The notes below the pieces were generated by a model. That model ran no database searches. It had not been told where the DNA came from and saw only the letters and a program-made list of their open reading frames with translations. Shown one piece after another: positions 1 to 15,198 of a stretch of 64,000 nt of DNA. The stretch covers positions 1 to 64,000 of the forward strand of contig JAQPZY010001414.1 in the NCBI GenBank assembly GCA_029931535.1, in the 5' to 3' direction. Position numbers and translations under genes: made by a program. Numbering within the stretch: position 1 is the stretch's first letter; each line of letters opens with the position of its first letter. The stretch is from Margaritifera margaritifera. Its lineage: Eukaryota; Mollusca; Bivalvia; Unionida; Margaritiferidae.

Positions 1-2025
1 CTTTGGCTTGTTCAATATTTAACTATTTACATCATAATTTACAAATACAGAAATCGTATGAAGTCTGCAAGCTTTGAATAAATATAACAATTATATGTGT
101 ATTTCTGTATCTAAAATATGTATATTCATATGTATTTCTTATTTGGGATTGTTGTCAATTTAATAAAAGTTGTTGCGTCTCAACATCATGGACTTCTGAC
201 TTCCTTTGCAGTTCGAACCCGGTACCCCTCTCGCACCCCAGCGATGTAGCCAGCAATACATCGCAAGGAGTGACACCTCCGCAAAGGGAGGTCGGAACGT
301 AGTCTTTGTTGGCCCAACATTTACCACCAATAGCCAGGACAAACTTCTTATAATAAATGTTGCCCAAAGAAAAACTTTCATCATAAGTGGTGAAGACCAA
401 CGGCCAGACAGCAAAATGCTATCACAATAATTAGACATTCAAGAACTTTTCATAACAAGAGGGCACTATCAAAAAACTTTTTCATAACACTTCTGTAATA
501 CAATTTACTGAGAACCAGATATATAGACCAATTCAAACAATAAATATACACTGTAACTGTTTGTCGATCTTTACCTTTTCTTATGTTCAATGAATAAATT
601 TAGAAAAATAAGATTTTTGAGGTAGTACTATTATATCCACTCTTCTAAACCTAGCGAAATGCGAGTTAAAAATGTCTTTTTGCATATTGAGAATCAATCA
701 CAACTATATTTCCAAACAAAGAAAAACGTTTGCAATCTGTAAGTCGCCTGCTGGTGTTGTGATATTAAAATTGCGTCAGACACCGCTTATTCGCACGAAA
801 TCGGCGTTCACTGTATGATGGGTGATATAGCTTTGTGAGACATAATTTAATATTCTATGCTGGTGGATGTAAAACCCTGAATGTCTTTAAAAGCTGGCAT
901 TAAGTGTGGTACATTAAATTTTGTAACATCCATATTTAGTCAGTACTCAAAAAGTTCAGAGACTGACCATACATACATAGGACTCGATTCATCCATGGAG
1001 TTCACGAGTCTTAAGTTGGGGATACTCTGATTTTTTAAGTTAGCCATCAGGAGGACAGGGATCACGGAAAGAACAGGTTTTAAGTCGACGAAAATGAATT
1101 TTAAATTATCTGCTTCAGATATAGAAAAGCGTTTATTCGGACAAGCACTAGGAAAAATAATACCTAAAACAAATATCCTAAGCATGGGTAGCCGGTAGAC
1201 TGTGTCTCGCCTGCTGTGGCGAATGCCATTAAAATACAAACATAATGCGCTACAGCGACTGTCCCAAATACCAAGTAACACGGACCCATGAGAGATAGAA
1301 AATTGAACAGGAACTGAAGATTAGGGACGCCGACAACTCCGCCGAACAAAAGCAGGCAAGAAAAGGCAGCAGCTTCAAAGTGCCTCATGGGTGAATGATT
1401 GTAATCATTCCAACGCGCTGATAAATGTGCCATGCCACAATGTAACTCATATTAGTTTAGGATGGAGGGCGTGAAGGAGACTGCGTGGTTCGCTCAAATT
1501 GCAATCTGCTTGACGGTTGACACAAAGCACGTGCGAGGAGAAATCGACATTGGGGTAGATTACACACACATGAGGAGTTATATACACCTTGATTTAAAAA
1601 AAAAAAAAAAAAAACAACAACAAAAAATTTATGTCAAAGATCACAGAGTAGGAAGCATTAGCTTTTGATAGGTGGAGCTTTCTTTAAACCTTGTTTTGTT
1701 TTATTGGCAGATCTCTGTTTTTCTGATAGCCGTTGAGACTAAATAGTGTTACTGATAAATTTGTACTTGCCTGGGATTTACGTAAAGTTTCTTTTATAAG
1801 ATTCTTAGCCTTTCTTAATGCACATTCTTCAGTCAACCTGTGTAAGGGGTGATGGGTGGTGGTTGAATGTGGGGTGAAGGCGGGGGTGCGAAGTTGAAGC
1901 AGTTCCAATGATTAAATAATTGCTGGAAAATGTCATTTTTATTAATAATATTTTTATGTAACGAACCTTAGATTGTGACGAATGGAAAGTCGAACAATCA
2001 TAGGCAGACTAAATGAGTTTCTGTT
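1..2025. other. non-coding host DNA
   Basis: No reading frame here shows a recognisable domain. At 205-300 there is a GC-richer patch with a minus-strand tRNA B-box-like string (GGGTTCGAACTGC at about 208-220), possibly the remnant of a SINE, but no convincing A box accompanies it. An A-run lies at about 1,597-1,614. The short reading frames at 155-438 and 940-1,433 have no family resemblance. Confidence 0.6.
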
Positions 2026-2183
2026 TCTTTTTCTCTCTACAGATGGCAGTAGAAACAATAATCAATGCTTTCTATGAAATAGAAAATGATGAAAACACTG
2101 GTGCATCTTCGTTTCGAGTTATAAGTTGTTTTGATATAAATAACTGTTATAATAATGCCAGGGGAAATTCGTCAAATGAATAG
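2026..2183 (+). CDS. possible terminal exon, unrecognised
   Basis: A pyrimidine-rich tract ending in CTCTCTACAG (AG at 2,041-2,042) looks like a good splice acceptor. It is followed directly by an open frame, 2,043-2,180, that ends in TAG at 2,181-2,183. The 46 codons begin MAVETIINAFYEIEND and show no known domain. It could be the last exon of a host gene, but no partner exon or donor was found, and such acceptors occur by chance in AT-rich DNA. I would not rely on it without transcript data. Confidence 0.18.
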
Positions 2184-4375
2184 TAGTGTTAACTGCATCA
2201 ACTCTCTACCGTGAATCTTTAACAACGGTTGAATGCTACAGCATCTTCCTCTATAATGGCATTTACACCATATTTCGATTAGAAATTAATAAAACAAGTG
2301 CGATAACGTCATGACGTGACTTTGAACTTGTGATCAGTTTCGTCATTTTTGACATCATGACGTCACATCTTGGCGTTTTAAAGAAAGCGTCTGGAATCTT
2401 ACTTACTTAAATTGGATTATACTCGTGTGCGGCCATTCGAAAATAATAATTACAAAGTCTATGTAAATACTTTTATTGTTTAATTTATGTGTATAATCTG
2501 CTTTAAATATATGAATTTATCATATGGCTATTGTATTATTTAGATCTATATAACCATATCATATTCTCCAAAATTCCACACGTTTAATAACACCCAATGA
2601 CATAACGAACGATGGCATGACGACATATACGGTGAAGGCGTAATGACCAAGGCACCCGAATGTAATTTAAAGCCAATTCTTTATACTATTGTTGTTGTTC
2701 TTATTGAGTAACATTGGTATTTATATCTAATAGCGTCTTATATTTGAGCTTATTTCAGATGACATTTATGAAATACGTTGAATCTTTTGCGAGTGTTTAA
2801 TTATTCAACTCGTTTCATAGATTTCAATTGAAGTAGGCACTCGTGTAAGATCCTCCACTGTTACTCATATAATTTAACACGTGATTATACTCTTTTATTA
2901 AAAAAACGCTTTGCTTGCCAAACAGATAACTTCATTTTACCCTGCCCTAAAATTCGTTGCCTGTATTTCATCTATAGGGAAAGTTACAAATTCACCTTGT
3001 TGCAATAAATAGAATTTGATCTTGGGGCCCCGTAAAATGCAGACAAGCCTGCTTACTTGACCTCAGTTTCACCTTTTGGGAAGAGTACATGAAGGAATCT
3101 ATTGCATCTCGTCAGTGCATAACTATGGAAACGTTTTCGCAATGCCCTCCTGGACAGCCTGGAGGTCAGATTAGTATAGAAATCACCAGTCTTATATAAT
3201 TTGTTCTTCCGCTTCTCTGCAGTTTAAAGCTGGGAGTATTATACAAGTAGAATAGCAAATGAACACTTCTGTAAAATGAGCAAGCTCGCACTATTACATT
3301 TTCATGCTAAAGTTTTTCTTTTTCTTCGTTTCTGAATAATTAAAAATTAATGAATTAGTAACATAGAATATATAAATTCTCCAAACCAATATCCACATTT
3401 CATTTTTAAAGTATGATGCTTGTTATGCTTACTTTCCAGACTAATATTAAAAGTCTGTCAAAAAAAAAAAAGAAATTTAAAAAAGTATAATCTTATTATT
3501 TTCACAACACAGTAGTGAGGGGGGGGGGGTCTTCTTTTTTCACAAAGCCAAAGCAAGACAACTACAGTATATATACAAAAATAAAATGTAATAATGCCTA
3601 ATACATTCGTTTGCATTTTAAGATACATTTAATTGTCTAGGCTTTGTTGTTTATGTGCAAGTTGGTTAAGAAATCAGGTCACTGCCGTGTCAAAATCTCT
3701 GAGGATTTAAAGTAGAAAAAAATTCCTGTATAGTATGTTTCAGTTCAAAGGCCTGAAGCTGAAAATTAAAGTTTCAGGTGACTTACATAAAACCAACTCC
3801 AGCACGTAAGTGTAAATAGCATCATTGATAATCATTTCATGTTAGACAAGGACCGATTTTGGAAAAATGTTTGCTGTTGCGTATATAAATCTCACCCATA
3901 TAGTGTCATGTTTTGGTGATATAACTTCTACTTTAAAAAAGAAATCAATGAAAACAAATTTGAAGAAAATATTACAGTATGTGCACTGAGTGTGCATAAT
4001 CAGTGTGCATAATAAATGTACTCTTTCTGCCGATTCACTATTAGCAAATAAACGTTACTCTGTGTCAGAATCTATGAGAAAAAATTAATTTAAATCCTTT
4101 TCTTTTTATCAAACTTTTGTGTCCCTTCGAGAAGGAAGGGAAATTACTTAAAATGATAACTGTTATCAGCACAAGCATACATATAATTCTGTTGTGAATT
4201 AAAGCGAAGTTTCGGTAAGAACTATTGGTAGGGGCAGTTTTTTAATTATCGATACTTAAAAAGCTATTGTGTACATTTGTAAAGGGGCGTTTGTGTACTG
4301 TCACAAGTGATATGTGTTTCATTTTGTAGATAATTGTGGCTTTTTGTAAATCAATGAATGTACGGGTCGGATTTT
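2184..4375. other. non-coding host DNA
   Basis: AT-rich sequence with short homopolymers (A-run near 3,461, G-run near 3,520-3,529). I see no gene, repeat family or structured element here. A second acceptor-like tract ends at about 3,222 but opens no convincing frame. Confidence 0.6.
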
Positions 4376-4560
4376 AGGAGCTGCAGTGGCTCAGTGGTTA
4401 GCTTTCCGGAGTCGCTACCGAAAGGCTGCGGTTTCGAATCCTGCCATCGGATCAGCTTGGGTCGGTTACACTGGTGTGTCCCTTGGCAAGGCACTTTATC
4501 CCTAGTTGCATCGGCACTAAATAATCTACTTGTGTTGCTTTGCCGTTTAGAATGATGAAA
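4376..4560 (+). repeat. tRNA-derived SINE
   Basis: The 5' part carries an RNA polymerase III A box (TGGCTCAGTGG, 4,387-4,397) and a B box (GTTTCGAATCC, 4,431-4,441) at tRNA-like spacing. A body containing CCTTGGCAAGGCACTTTATC follows at about 4,481-4,500; this core is typical of SINEs common in marine invertebrates. The 3' boundary is uncertain (about 4,560) because there is no clear tail. This is a short interspersed retroelement copy, transcribed rightward if active. Confidence 0.75.
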
Positions 4561-5408
4561 TATCCTTGAGTAGAATAAATGGCAGCTATATAGTGCGTTC
4601 GCAATATCAGTGTACCGGCAATAAATATAAACAGCCCATCAACTCTTGAAGTTAATAATGCCGCAGTAATGCATGTTCTGACTGGTCTCGTAGTCAGTGT
4701 GTTTTATACGGTTGGTCGATTTGCACTTTTTTTTGCTTATGGAAGGCCCAAAATATACTTTACCCATTGTGATGTAATTGACAAGATCTGAAACCTAAAC
4801 AAACACCAACATTGTGTTAGAATATCAGGAACGTATCATACACATTTATTTGTAATTTTTAAATTAACAAGTTTATAAACAATTTAAAAAAAAAAAAAAA
4901 AGCTGGCAAGCTTTAATTATGTAAAAGTAATCCACTACCATGTCAGAAAAAGATACAGAAAACTGTTAGATACTTTTTGGATACTGATAACAGTAGTTTT
5001 GCTCGACCTGTATGATAAAACGTTTTGATTTGAGGGGAACTATATGACTTTAAAACTTTGTCAAAGAAAATGAACGAATTTATATACCGTATTAGATAGG
5101 TCTGATTCATAATACATACTAGTGTTAAGTAACTGCAACCTTCACAAGGGTTTCATCTACAATATCCTCAGTTCGTTATGGCAGTTGCATTGTTATTTTT
5201 ATATTTGTGATTGGTTGATTGATTGATTAATTGTCCTGCAATTAAACTTTAGTGTGACTTAACAAGTTTCGAAATAGTGCACCGCTCTGGAGATCATACC
5301 AGTTAGCTGGATTTTAGCGTTTATGGCAGAAAACTGGCTTGATCGTCAATGATTAATTTGACAGAAAGAGCAATGTCTTTGTTACATAATACACATCTCG
5401 CTCACTCG

Positions 5409-5466
<58 letters not shown>

Positions 5467-8400
5467 ACATGTGCAAATTAAATGTCGAAAATAGGAGCGA
5501 ATTTTTGTGTTAACCATACTATGCATTTCGTGGTGACTTCGTTTTATTTGTTTCCGCTAATATACTAAAAAATAAAAAGACAAATTAAAAAAAAAAAAAG
5601 GAAAACAAAACACAACATATATATTTTAACCAAACTGAAGTCCCTAGGTATTGCTATAGTATTGACGGTTCGTGTAATTGCCTTGATATTCTACAATTCA
5701 TGAAGTGAAGTACAGGGGGTCAAACTGATCTATGAAAGTACATGTATGTATAGCGTTATTGGATCGGAATAATTTTCTAATACATACAAACGGTTTATCT
5801 TTTTGTATTGTTTTGACGTTATTAATGAGAAAGATACACGTTAATGTTACAATACTCTCACGATTCACTTTCCTAGTCACTTAGATTATAGATTTGGCAA
5901 TTCAGAGTACCTTGTAAACGTGTTTTGTATCGCTGATTGCTATTGTATTGGGGACGCGAATAAATGATTAAACAGTTTTCTGATCACCAGGTCGGATTTT
6001 GTGTAAAACTTACTTTAAGAAAGACTATATGAGTAGGAATATTAATGTCTAATACAGTTCTTAATAAATGCACTTTTCAGTTACGGTATATACGTTGGTC
6101 CTTTAGAACACCATGTGCTTTTTGGTTATCACTAAAACATGTTTAAATTTGGAAAAGTAAACAATTTGGAACAATACGGTATTGACACCACTGTACTCTT
6201 ATACAGATTGGTGTTTGGTGTTTATATTTTGTGTATTGTTTTAATGAGACTTCCTTCACAGCAAAACTATGGATACAAGCATGATTCATGGTCTGTAAAT
6301 AAAAGTCAACAGATCACTAACTGAAGCAGGCACATACGTGTAAAAGCACATTGAATGCATAAATCAGTTTATGATTTGCTTGCACATATTGTTGCAAGTC
6401 TTAAGAGTGCGATAATGAAGGACACGTATTGCTATAATGAAATGTTTCCTTTTGGGACTGATCATCTTCATGATAAATGTTTGACTTCTGTCTATGTATC
6501 TACTGAAGTTATATGCACGTAACTTCCATATTTAGTTTGTCGTAATTCGATGTCACTATAACAGGTTCAGTCCTCTCCTGTTCTGAACACGAAGTAGGCA
6601 AATGATGCAATAATATCGGATATAGTTCATTGAATAATACAAATGTTGCATATCAAGGGCTTCTTTTTAATAGCACTACATGTGCGAAACCTCACTGCAA
6701 GAGTAGTATAGAATTGCCGCCGGAGTATTCCGCTTTTTAAACAAAGGTCACAATAGGTTAACAGACGGAGTAAGCCGCCATTTTGAGTGATTTGATCGAT
6801 GGATGGATTTCAGGAGTGAAACAAAAGTCACACTATACAGTCTGCTACAGTTGTATGAATGAGTGAATCCTTGAGATTTTACATGAACATATCAAATAAG
6901 TTTACTCATATCATATAGCATTACTATCAAAAGACATAGTCCAAGCGCAAATCGACATGCAGAGTTGTAACTTTAAGGATAGTTTTTAGGATATTAGTAA
7001 ATTGCACTAGCTACAAGAACAGAGACATTTCTTGTTTACTGAATGAGAAATATTAATAAACAAAGATCACACAAACTAAATCACTTGCACCACTATCTAG
7101 AAAAATATGATTTGCATTACCATTTTAGTTGCTTGATTGATTTCACAGAGCAAATCAAAATCATACAAGGTAAACGTGTCCACAATCAAATCTACAAGTC
7201 ATGTTATTTTACTGAATTATCTACCATAACAAAACATTGAAAGATAATATATATATCTTCCTTCTCGCCTAACTCCACATATGAAAGCAAATGCGTGCCA
7301 AAGTACATTAATAAATATGATCTCTAATCACCCTACTCAATCACATGGAAACATTAATAAATATGATCCATTTTCACCCAACTCAATCTTTCACCATATG
7401 AAAGCATGTATAGATAAGATCTACTTTTCCGTCATAGCAATAATCTTAATTACGTTAGTATAATCTATGGTAAAGACTGTTTGTATAGCAATATTTTTTT
7501 TTTTTATCAAAAAACTCCTTTTTCTCTTATTCAACACAAAAAGACCGCAAAACTTAGGAAAATATTTAAATGGTTATATTATTCATTTTCATTAAGATAA
7601 AACATTAATATCTACTTAAAAGTGGTTTACCTTTTTGTAAAGCATATAACATATCATCTTCTCTACTAGACTCAACCAATCCCTACCATTCTCCTATAAA
7701 AATAAATAAATAAACCTAAATCATAAATTTTAAGATGATAGCAAATAAGCAACATACAAATTAGAAGGTCATATAAAAAAAATATATTTTGTAGCACTTT
7801 TATTCAACTGATATTAAGAACGGCAATATACAAATCAGAAGGTCACATCAAAATCATCCTGTGTACTACTTTATTCATCATCATTATTCTGAGTTATCAT
7901 CTATTCAACTTTACTGGACCGTTTTCTACATGGTATAAATATATAATTTTATGATAGTAAGACTACTGTCACAATATATCTCAACAACCGCACTCAACCT
8001 TACCGATTATGTTTTAATTATAAGTCTATATTTCTTCTCTTCTTTTGTTTTAAAACCAAAAAGGAGCGAAAGAAAATTTATCAATGCAACTGTTGATAGT
8101 TCTCAATGACTGATGGATATTCAGAAGAGACTTTTTGAAAAAGTGATAAAGGTTCGATGGAAATGTTTGTAGCAGTCAAGTTTTCAATTCCAAATGATGC
8201 TATTTCAATTGAAACAAGGTAGGAAATTTCGACCGACAGTCTCCTCCCTCTCCCCTCTTTGAATCCGCTACAGGTAGTAGTAGTAGTAGTAGAAGAAGTA
8301 GTAGTAATAGTAGCACTAATAGTGTATATTTCCCCAGCAGTAAAAAATCATAGTTGAGAGAATAATGAATGCTACTTCTAAAGTATATAGCGAGCAAACT

Positions 8401-9780
8401 GAAGAGCTTTTGATCGTTTGTCTCCTTATGACACACTGTAATTATTAAAATGCAAGAAACCATAGAGAAGATGTTTCTTTTCGAATGAACGTATTAAACA
8501 ATCGACATTGTGAGGTTTTTCCATTTGAAGTGAGGATTTGTTTTCAAATAAAGTTATCAGAAAATCCCAAGCCCCCTTCCTCCCCTCCAAAAACAAAATT
8601 CAATGGACGGTCCCTTACACAATACGTACACGTGCGCTTCACTTTGATGGATTTTGCCTTTGTATATATTATTGATTTATGGGCCTGTGGCGTAAATTAC
8701 CAGATACTGAATCTTAAATCTTGTAAAACACCACTATGACTTAAATAACTGAAAAAGTACTGCTTATCCAATCACATTTCAGGGGACGACAATTCCCATA
8801 CAATGACTGTTAGATATAATTGTTCTACAATCAAAGTTTAATGTATATGGTTCAATTTTTACAGAGTAAAAGAAAAAAGGAAATGAATTTTGAGACCATT
8901 TTCACTGCCGCATCTTTCTTGCCGGGCTAATGGATCAAAGGTGAAATTTGTCGTCCCATACATTGAAACTTGACTTGTTTCAATATAGATTCCTATTTCT
9001 TTTGGTTTATTTTTTATCAAAAGATTGTTTTGTTTAAAAAAAAGACAGAACGAAAATTAAGATAAGGGTAGATTGTCGAGTATGTGAGGAAAGTTATCAA
9101 GATTGTTAGTTCAGACCTTCACATGAAAATCAATAACACAAGATTATCATCTTGTTATCATAAAACTTCATTCGTCAAGTTTCAATTCGCGTTAGAGTTG
9201 TAATCGTTCATCTTATCAACCTATACAAATGACTTTGAAATAGTTCTGTTACCATACTAGTTACGCTATATGAGGTGATTATATCTCAGCAATGCTGGCT
9301 CATGTTGGTAACTTGATTTTATTTTTTTCTTTTCTTGTAGATGCATGAAATTCAGACTAAAATTGTAGATAATGAAACACATCACTAATTGACATTATTT
9401 TGGCATTTATAGCATTACCATCTAGAATTTCTAAAACTTAGGCAGACATCATTTTCCTTCACCGTTCACGAGTCATAAGTAATTGCAATGCACTTCTAAT
9501 TTTGTCAAGCTGGCGATGAATGTACCAATCCGTCGTCCGCCATCTTGGCGGATTACAGGAATTTTAGGAATTTTAGATCATAAGTGTAACGTAATCGATC
9601 AAGATGGAATTTGGGTCGCATAAGATGCGAAGTCATCAAGTCATGTAAGGTTAGCCAAATTCTTAACAGACGTGGTTTCTGTGAGTGGTTATGTACAATT
9701 AGTTCTCAGTATCTGTCAGTCAAGTGTGTATAGATTTAAGGCATGGACATAGCTAGTTGATACGTATCTCGTTTTACTTT
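4561..9780. other. non-coding host DNA
   Basis: AT-rich sequence. It contains a 15-A run near 4,887, the CT microsatellite listed separately, a short imperfect TAG/GTA triplet repeat at about 8,274-8,312, and scattered homopolymers. Open frames such as 8,200-8,463 (minus) and 8,485-8,739 (plus) show no domain and partly translate the triplet repeat. A splice-acceptor-like tract lies at about 9,320-9,342. I see no gene. Confidence 0.6.
5410..5464. repeat. (CT)n microsatellite
   Basis: A nearly uninterrupted CT dinucleotide run, preceded by impure CT-rich sequence from about 5,398. The reverse strand is (GA)n. Confidence 0.95.
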
Positions 9781-10159
9781 GACATTATAGTAGCATATTT
9801 CTTAGTTATTGAGAGGCCGTAGACCTTAAACTATGTAAGATCATAGTGATAAGAGAGCCCAAAGTCCAAGCGTGCTTGTCATCTGATTGGATTTATCCGT
9901 AGATACATGTTTATCAGCAGGTGGGCAAATATAGCTCACACAATGGTAAGCTATATGTAATTTGAAGTGCTGAATGATCTCTTAAATTCAAAATTGATAA
10001 ATTTTTTTTATAACATAGTATTAAATGTTGTAACAAGAGACAATTCATTTATAATATTAAAGTCCCTATTTAATTCCCACCCCAACCCTCCATTATAATA
10101 GCATATTGGTTAGTCATTGAGAGGTTGCAGGCGTTAAACTATGTAAAATCATAGTGATA

Positions 10160-13100
10160 AGAGAGCCCAAAGTCCAAGCGTGCTTGTCATCTGATTGGAT
10201 TTATCCGTAGATACATGTTGATCAGCAGGTGTGCAAATATAGCTCACACAATGGTAAGCTATATGTAATTTGAAGTGCTGAATGATCTCTTAAGTTCATA
10301 ATTGATAAATTTTTTTATAATATCATATTAAATGTTCTAACAAGACACAATTCATGTATAATATTAAAGTCCCTATTTAATCCCCACCCCCACCCTCCAT
10401 TACAATGGCATATTGGTTGGTTATTCAGGTGTCGTAAACCTTAAACTATGTAAGATCATAGTGATATGAGAGCCCGAAGTTCAAGCGTGCTTGTCATCTG
10501 ATTGGATTTATTCATAGATATATTTTGATCAGCAGGTGGGCAAATATAGCTCACACAATAGTAAGCTATATGTAATTTAAAGTGCTAAATGATCTCTTAA
10601 GTTCATAATTGATAAATTTATTTCTAATATCATATTAAATGTTCTAACAAGAGACAATTCACGTATAATATTAAAGTCCCTATTTAATATCCACCCCTTC
10701 CCTCAATTATAATAGCATATTTGTTAGTTATTCAAGTGTCGTAGAACTATGTAAGATCATAGTGATAACAGAGCCCAAAGACCAAGCGTGCTTGTCATCT
10801 GATTGGATTTATACGTAGATACATGTTGATCAGCAGGCGTGCAAATATAGCTCACACAATGGTAAGCTATATGTAATTTGAAGTGCTGAATGATCTCTTA
10901 AGTTCAAAACTGATAAATTTATTTTATAATATCATATTAAATGCTGTAACAAGAGACCATTCATGGATAATATTAAAGTCCCTATTTAATTCTCTCCCCC
11001 CACTCTCCATTATAATATCATGTTGGTTAGTTATTGAGAGACCGTGGACCTTAAACTATGTAAGATCATAGTGATATGAGAGCCCAAAGTCAAAGCGTGC
11101 TTGTCATCTGATTGGATTTATCCGTAGATACATATTTATCAGCAGGTGGGCAAACATAGTTCACATAATGGTAATCTATATGTAATTTGAAGTGCTGAAT
11201 GATCTCTTAAATTCAAAATTAATACATTTATTTTATAATATCAAATTAAATGTTGTAACAAGAGACAATTCATGCATAATATTAAAGTCCCTATATAATA
11301 CAAATTCCCACCCTCCATTATAATGGCATATAGGTTAGTTATTGAGGTCGAAGACCTTAACCTATGTAAGATCATAGTGATAAGAGAGCCCAAAGTCCAA
11401 GCGTGCTTGTCATCTGATTGGATTTATCCATAGATACATGTTTATCAGCAGGTGGGCAAAAATAGCTCACATAATAGTGAGCTATATGTAATTTAAAGTG
11501 CTGAATGATCTCTTAAATTAAAAATTGATAAATTTATTTTATAACATAATTAAATGTTGTAACAAGAGAAAATTTATTTATAATATTAAAGTCCCCATTT
11601 AATCCCCACAGTCACCTTACATTATAATAGCATGTGGGTTAGTTATTGAGAGGCCTTAGACCTTAAACTATGTAAGATCATAGTGATATGAGAGCCCAAA
11701 TCATAAGCGTGCTTGTCATCTGATTGGATTTATCGGTAGATACATGTTTTTCAGCAGGTTGCAAAGATAGCTCACACAATGATAAGTTATATGTAATTTG
11801 AAGTGCTGAATGATCTCTTAAATTCAAAATTGATCAATTTATTTTATACCATCATATTAAATGTTGTAACAAGAGACAATTCTTTTATAATATTAAAGTC
11901 CCTATTTAATTCCAACCCCAACCCTCAAGTATAATACCATATTGGTTAGTCATTGAGAGGTTGTAGGCGTTAAACTATGTAAAATCATAGTGATAAGAGA
12001 GCCCAAAGTCCAAGCGTGCTTGTCATCTGATTGGACTTATCCGTAGATACATGTTGATCAGCAGGTGTGCAAGTATAGCTCACACAATGGTAAGCTATTT
12101 GTAATTTGAAGTGCTGAATGATCTCTTAAGTTCACAATTGATACATTTATTTATAATGTCATATTAAATGTTGTAACAAGAGACAATTCACGTATAATAT
12201 TAAAGTCCCTATTTAATCCCCACCCCTACCCTCAATTACAATAGCATATTGGTTAGTTATTCAGCTGTTGCAGACCTTAAACTATGTAAGATCATAGTGA
12301 TAAGACAGCCCAAAGTCCAAGCGTGCTTGTCATCTGATTGGACTTATCCGTAGATACATGTTGATCAGCAGGTGTGCAAATATAGCTCACACAATGGTAA
12401 GCTATATGTAATTTGAAGTGCTGAATGATCTCTTAAGTTCATAATTGATAAATTTTTTTATAATATCATATTAAATGTTCTAACAAGACACAATTCATGT
12501 ATAATATTAAAGTCCCTATTTAATCCCCACCCCCACCCTCCATTATAATGGCATATTGGTTGGTTATTCAGGTGTCGTAAACCTTAAACTATGTAAGATC
12601 ATAGTGATATGAGAGCCCGAAGTTCAAGCGTGCTTGTCATCTGATTGGATTTATTCATAGATATATTTTGATCAGCAGGTGGGCAAATATAGCTCACACA
12701 ATAGTAAGCTATATGTAATTTAAAGTGCTAAATGATCTCTTAAGTTCATAATTGATAAATTTATTTCTAATATCATATTAAATGTTCTAACAAGAGACAA
12801 TTCACGTATAATATTAAAGTCCCTATTTAATATCCACCCCTTCCCTCAATTATAATAGCATATTTGTTAGTTATTCAAGTGTCGTAGAACTATGTAAGAT
12901 CATAGTGATAACAGAGCCCAAAGACCAAGCGTGCTTGTCATCTGATTGGATTTATACGTAGATACATGTTGATCAGCAGGCGTGCAAATATAGCTCACAC
13001 AATGGTAAGCTATATGTAATTTGAAGTGCTGAATGATCTCTTAAGTTCAAAACTGATAAATTTATTTTATAATATCATATTAAATGCTGTAACAAGAGAC

Positions 13101-14640
13101 CATTCATGGATAATATTAAAGTCCCTATTTAATTCTCTCCCCCACTCTCCATTATAATATCATGTTGGTTAGTTATTGAGAGACCGTGGACCTTAAACTA
13201 TGTAAGATCATAGTGATATGAGAGCCCAAAGTCAAAGCGTGCTTGTCATCTGATTGGATTTATCCGTAGATACATATTTATCAGCAGGTGGGCAAACATA
13301 GTTCACATAATGGTAATCTATATGTAATTTGAAGTGCTGAATGATCTCTTAAATTCAAAATTAATACATTTATTTTATAATATCAAATTAAATGTTGTAA
13401 CAAGAGACAATTCATGCATAATATTAAAGTCCCTATATAATACAAATTCCCACCCTCCATTATAATGGCATATAGGTTAGTTATTGAGGTCGAAGACCTT
13501 AACCTATGTAAGATCATAGTGATAAGAGAGCCCAAAGTCCAAGCGTGCTTGTCATCTGATTGGATTTATCCATAGATACATGTTTATCAGCAGGTGGGCA
13601 AAAATAGCTCACATAATAGTGAGCTATATGTAATTTAAAGTGCTGAATGATCTCTTAAATTAAAAATTGATAAATTTATTTTATAACATAATTAAATGTT
13701 GTAACAAGAGAAAATTTATTTATAATATTAAAGTCCCCATTTAATCCCCACAGTCACCTTACATTATAATAGCATGTGGGTTAGTTATTGAGAGGCCTTA
13801 GACCTTAAACTATGTAAGATCATAGTGATATGAGAGCCCAAATCATAAGCGTGCTTGTCATCTGATTGGATTTATCGGTAGATACATGTTTTTCAGCAGG
13901 TTGCAAAGATAGCTCACACAATGATAAGTTATATGTAATTTGAAGTGCTGAATGATCTCTTAAATTCAAAATTGATCAATTTATTTTATACCATCATATT
14001 AAATGTTGTAACAAGAGACAATTCTTTTATAATATTAAAGTCCCTATTTAATTCCAACCCCAACCCTCAAGTATAATACCATATTGGTTAGTCATTGAGA
14101 GGTTGTAGGCGTTAAACTATGTAAAATCATAGTGATAAGAGAGCCCAAAGTCCAAGCGTGCTTGTCATCTGATTGGACTTATCCGTAGATACATGTTGAT
14201 CAGCAGGTGTGCAAGTATAGCTCACACAATGGTAAGCTATTTGTAATTTGAAGTGCTGAATGATCTCTTAAGTTCACAATTGATACATTTATTTATAATG
14301 TCATATTAAATGTTGTAACAAGAGACAATTCACGTATAATATTAAAGTCCCTATTTAATCCCCACCCCTACCCTCAATTACAATAGCATATTGGTTAGTT
14401 ATTCAGCTGTTGCAGACCTTAAACTATGTAAGATCATAGTGATAAGACAGCCCAAAGTCCAAGCGTGCTTGTCATCTGATTGGACTTATCCGTAGATACA
14501 TGTTGATCAGCAGGTGTGCAAATATAGCTCACACAATGGTAAGCTATATGTAATTTGAAGTGCTGAATGATCTCTTAAGTTCATAATTGATAAAATTTTT
14601 TATAATATCATATTAAATGTTCTAACAAGACACAATTCAT
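10160..14640. repeat. higher-order repeat A, ~2,143 bp (7 monomers)
   Basis: The sequence starting at 10,381 recurs almost exactly at 12,524, and monomer variants at 11,974 recur at 14,116. The offset is about 2,142-2,143 bp, or seven monomers. Differences are rare single bases, for example a 1-base change in the C-run near 10,994 versus 13,136, so the duplication is recent. A third copy starts at about 14,440 and is cut at 14,640, where the sequence jumps to a different monomer position: an unequal-exchange junction. Confidence 0.88.
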
Positions 14641-15198
14641 GTGGGCAAATATAGCTCACACAATAGTAAGCTATATGTAATTTAAAGTGCTAAATGATCT
14701 CTTAAGTTCATAATTGATAAATTTATTTCTAATATCATATTAAATGTTCTAACAAGAGACAATTCACGTATAATATTAAAGTCCCTATTTAATATCCACC
14801 CCTTCCCTCAATTATAATAGCATATTTGTTAGTTATTCAAGTGTCGTAGAACTATGTAAGATCATAGTGATATGAGAGCCCAAATCATAAGCGTGCTTGT
14901 CATCTGATTGGATTTATACGTAGATACATGTTGATCAGCAGGCGTGCAAATATAGCTCACACAATGGTAAGCTATATGTAATTTGAAGTGCTGAATGATC
15001 TCTTAAGTTCAAAACTGATAAATTTATTTTATAATATCATATTAAATGCTGTAACAAGAGACCATTCATGGATAATATTAAAGTCCCTATTTAATTCTCT
15101 CCCCCACTCTCCATTATAATATCATGTTGGTTAGTTATTGAGAGACCGTGGACCTTAAACTATGTAAGATCATAGTGATATGAGAGCCCAAAGTCAAA

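Noticed and set aside
940..1433. Two overlapping minus frames near the left edge
   Set aside because: Random-looking composition, overlapping each other, no motif or splice context.
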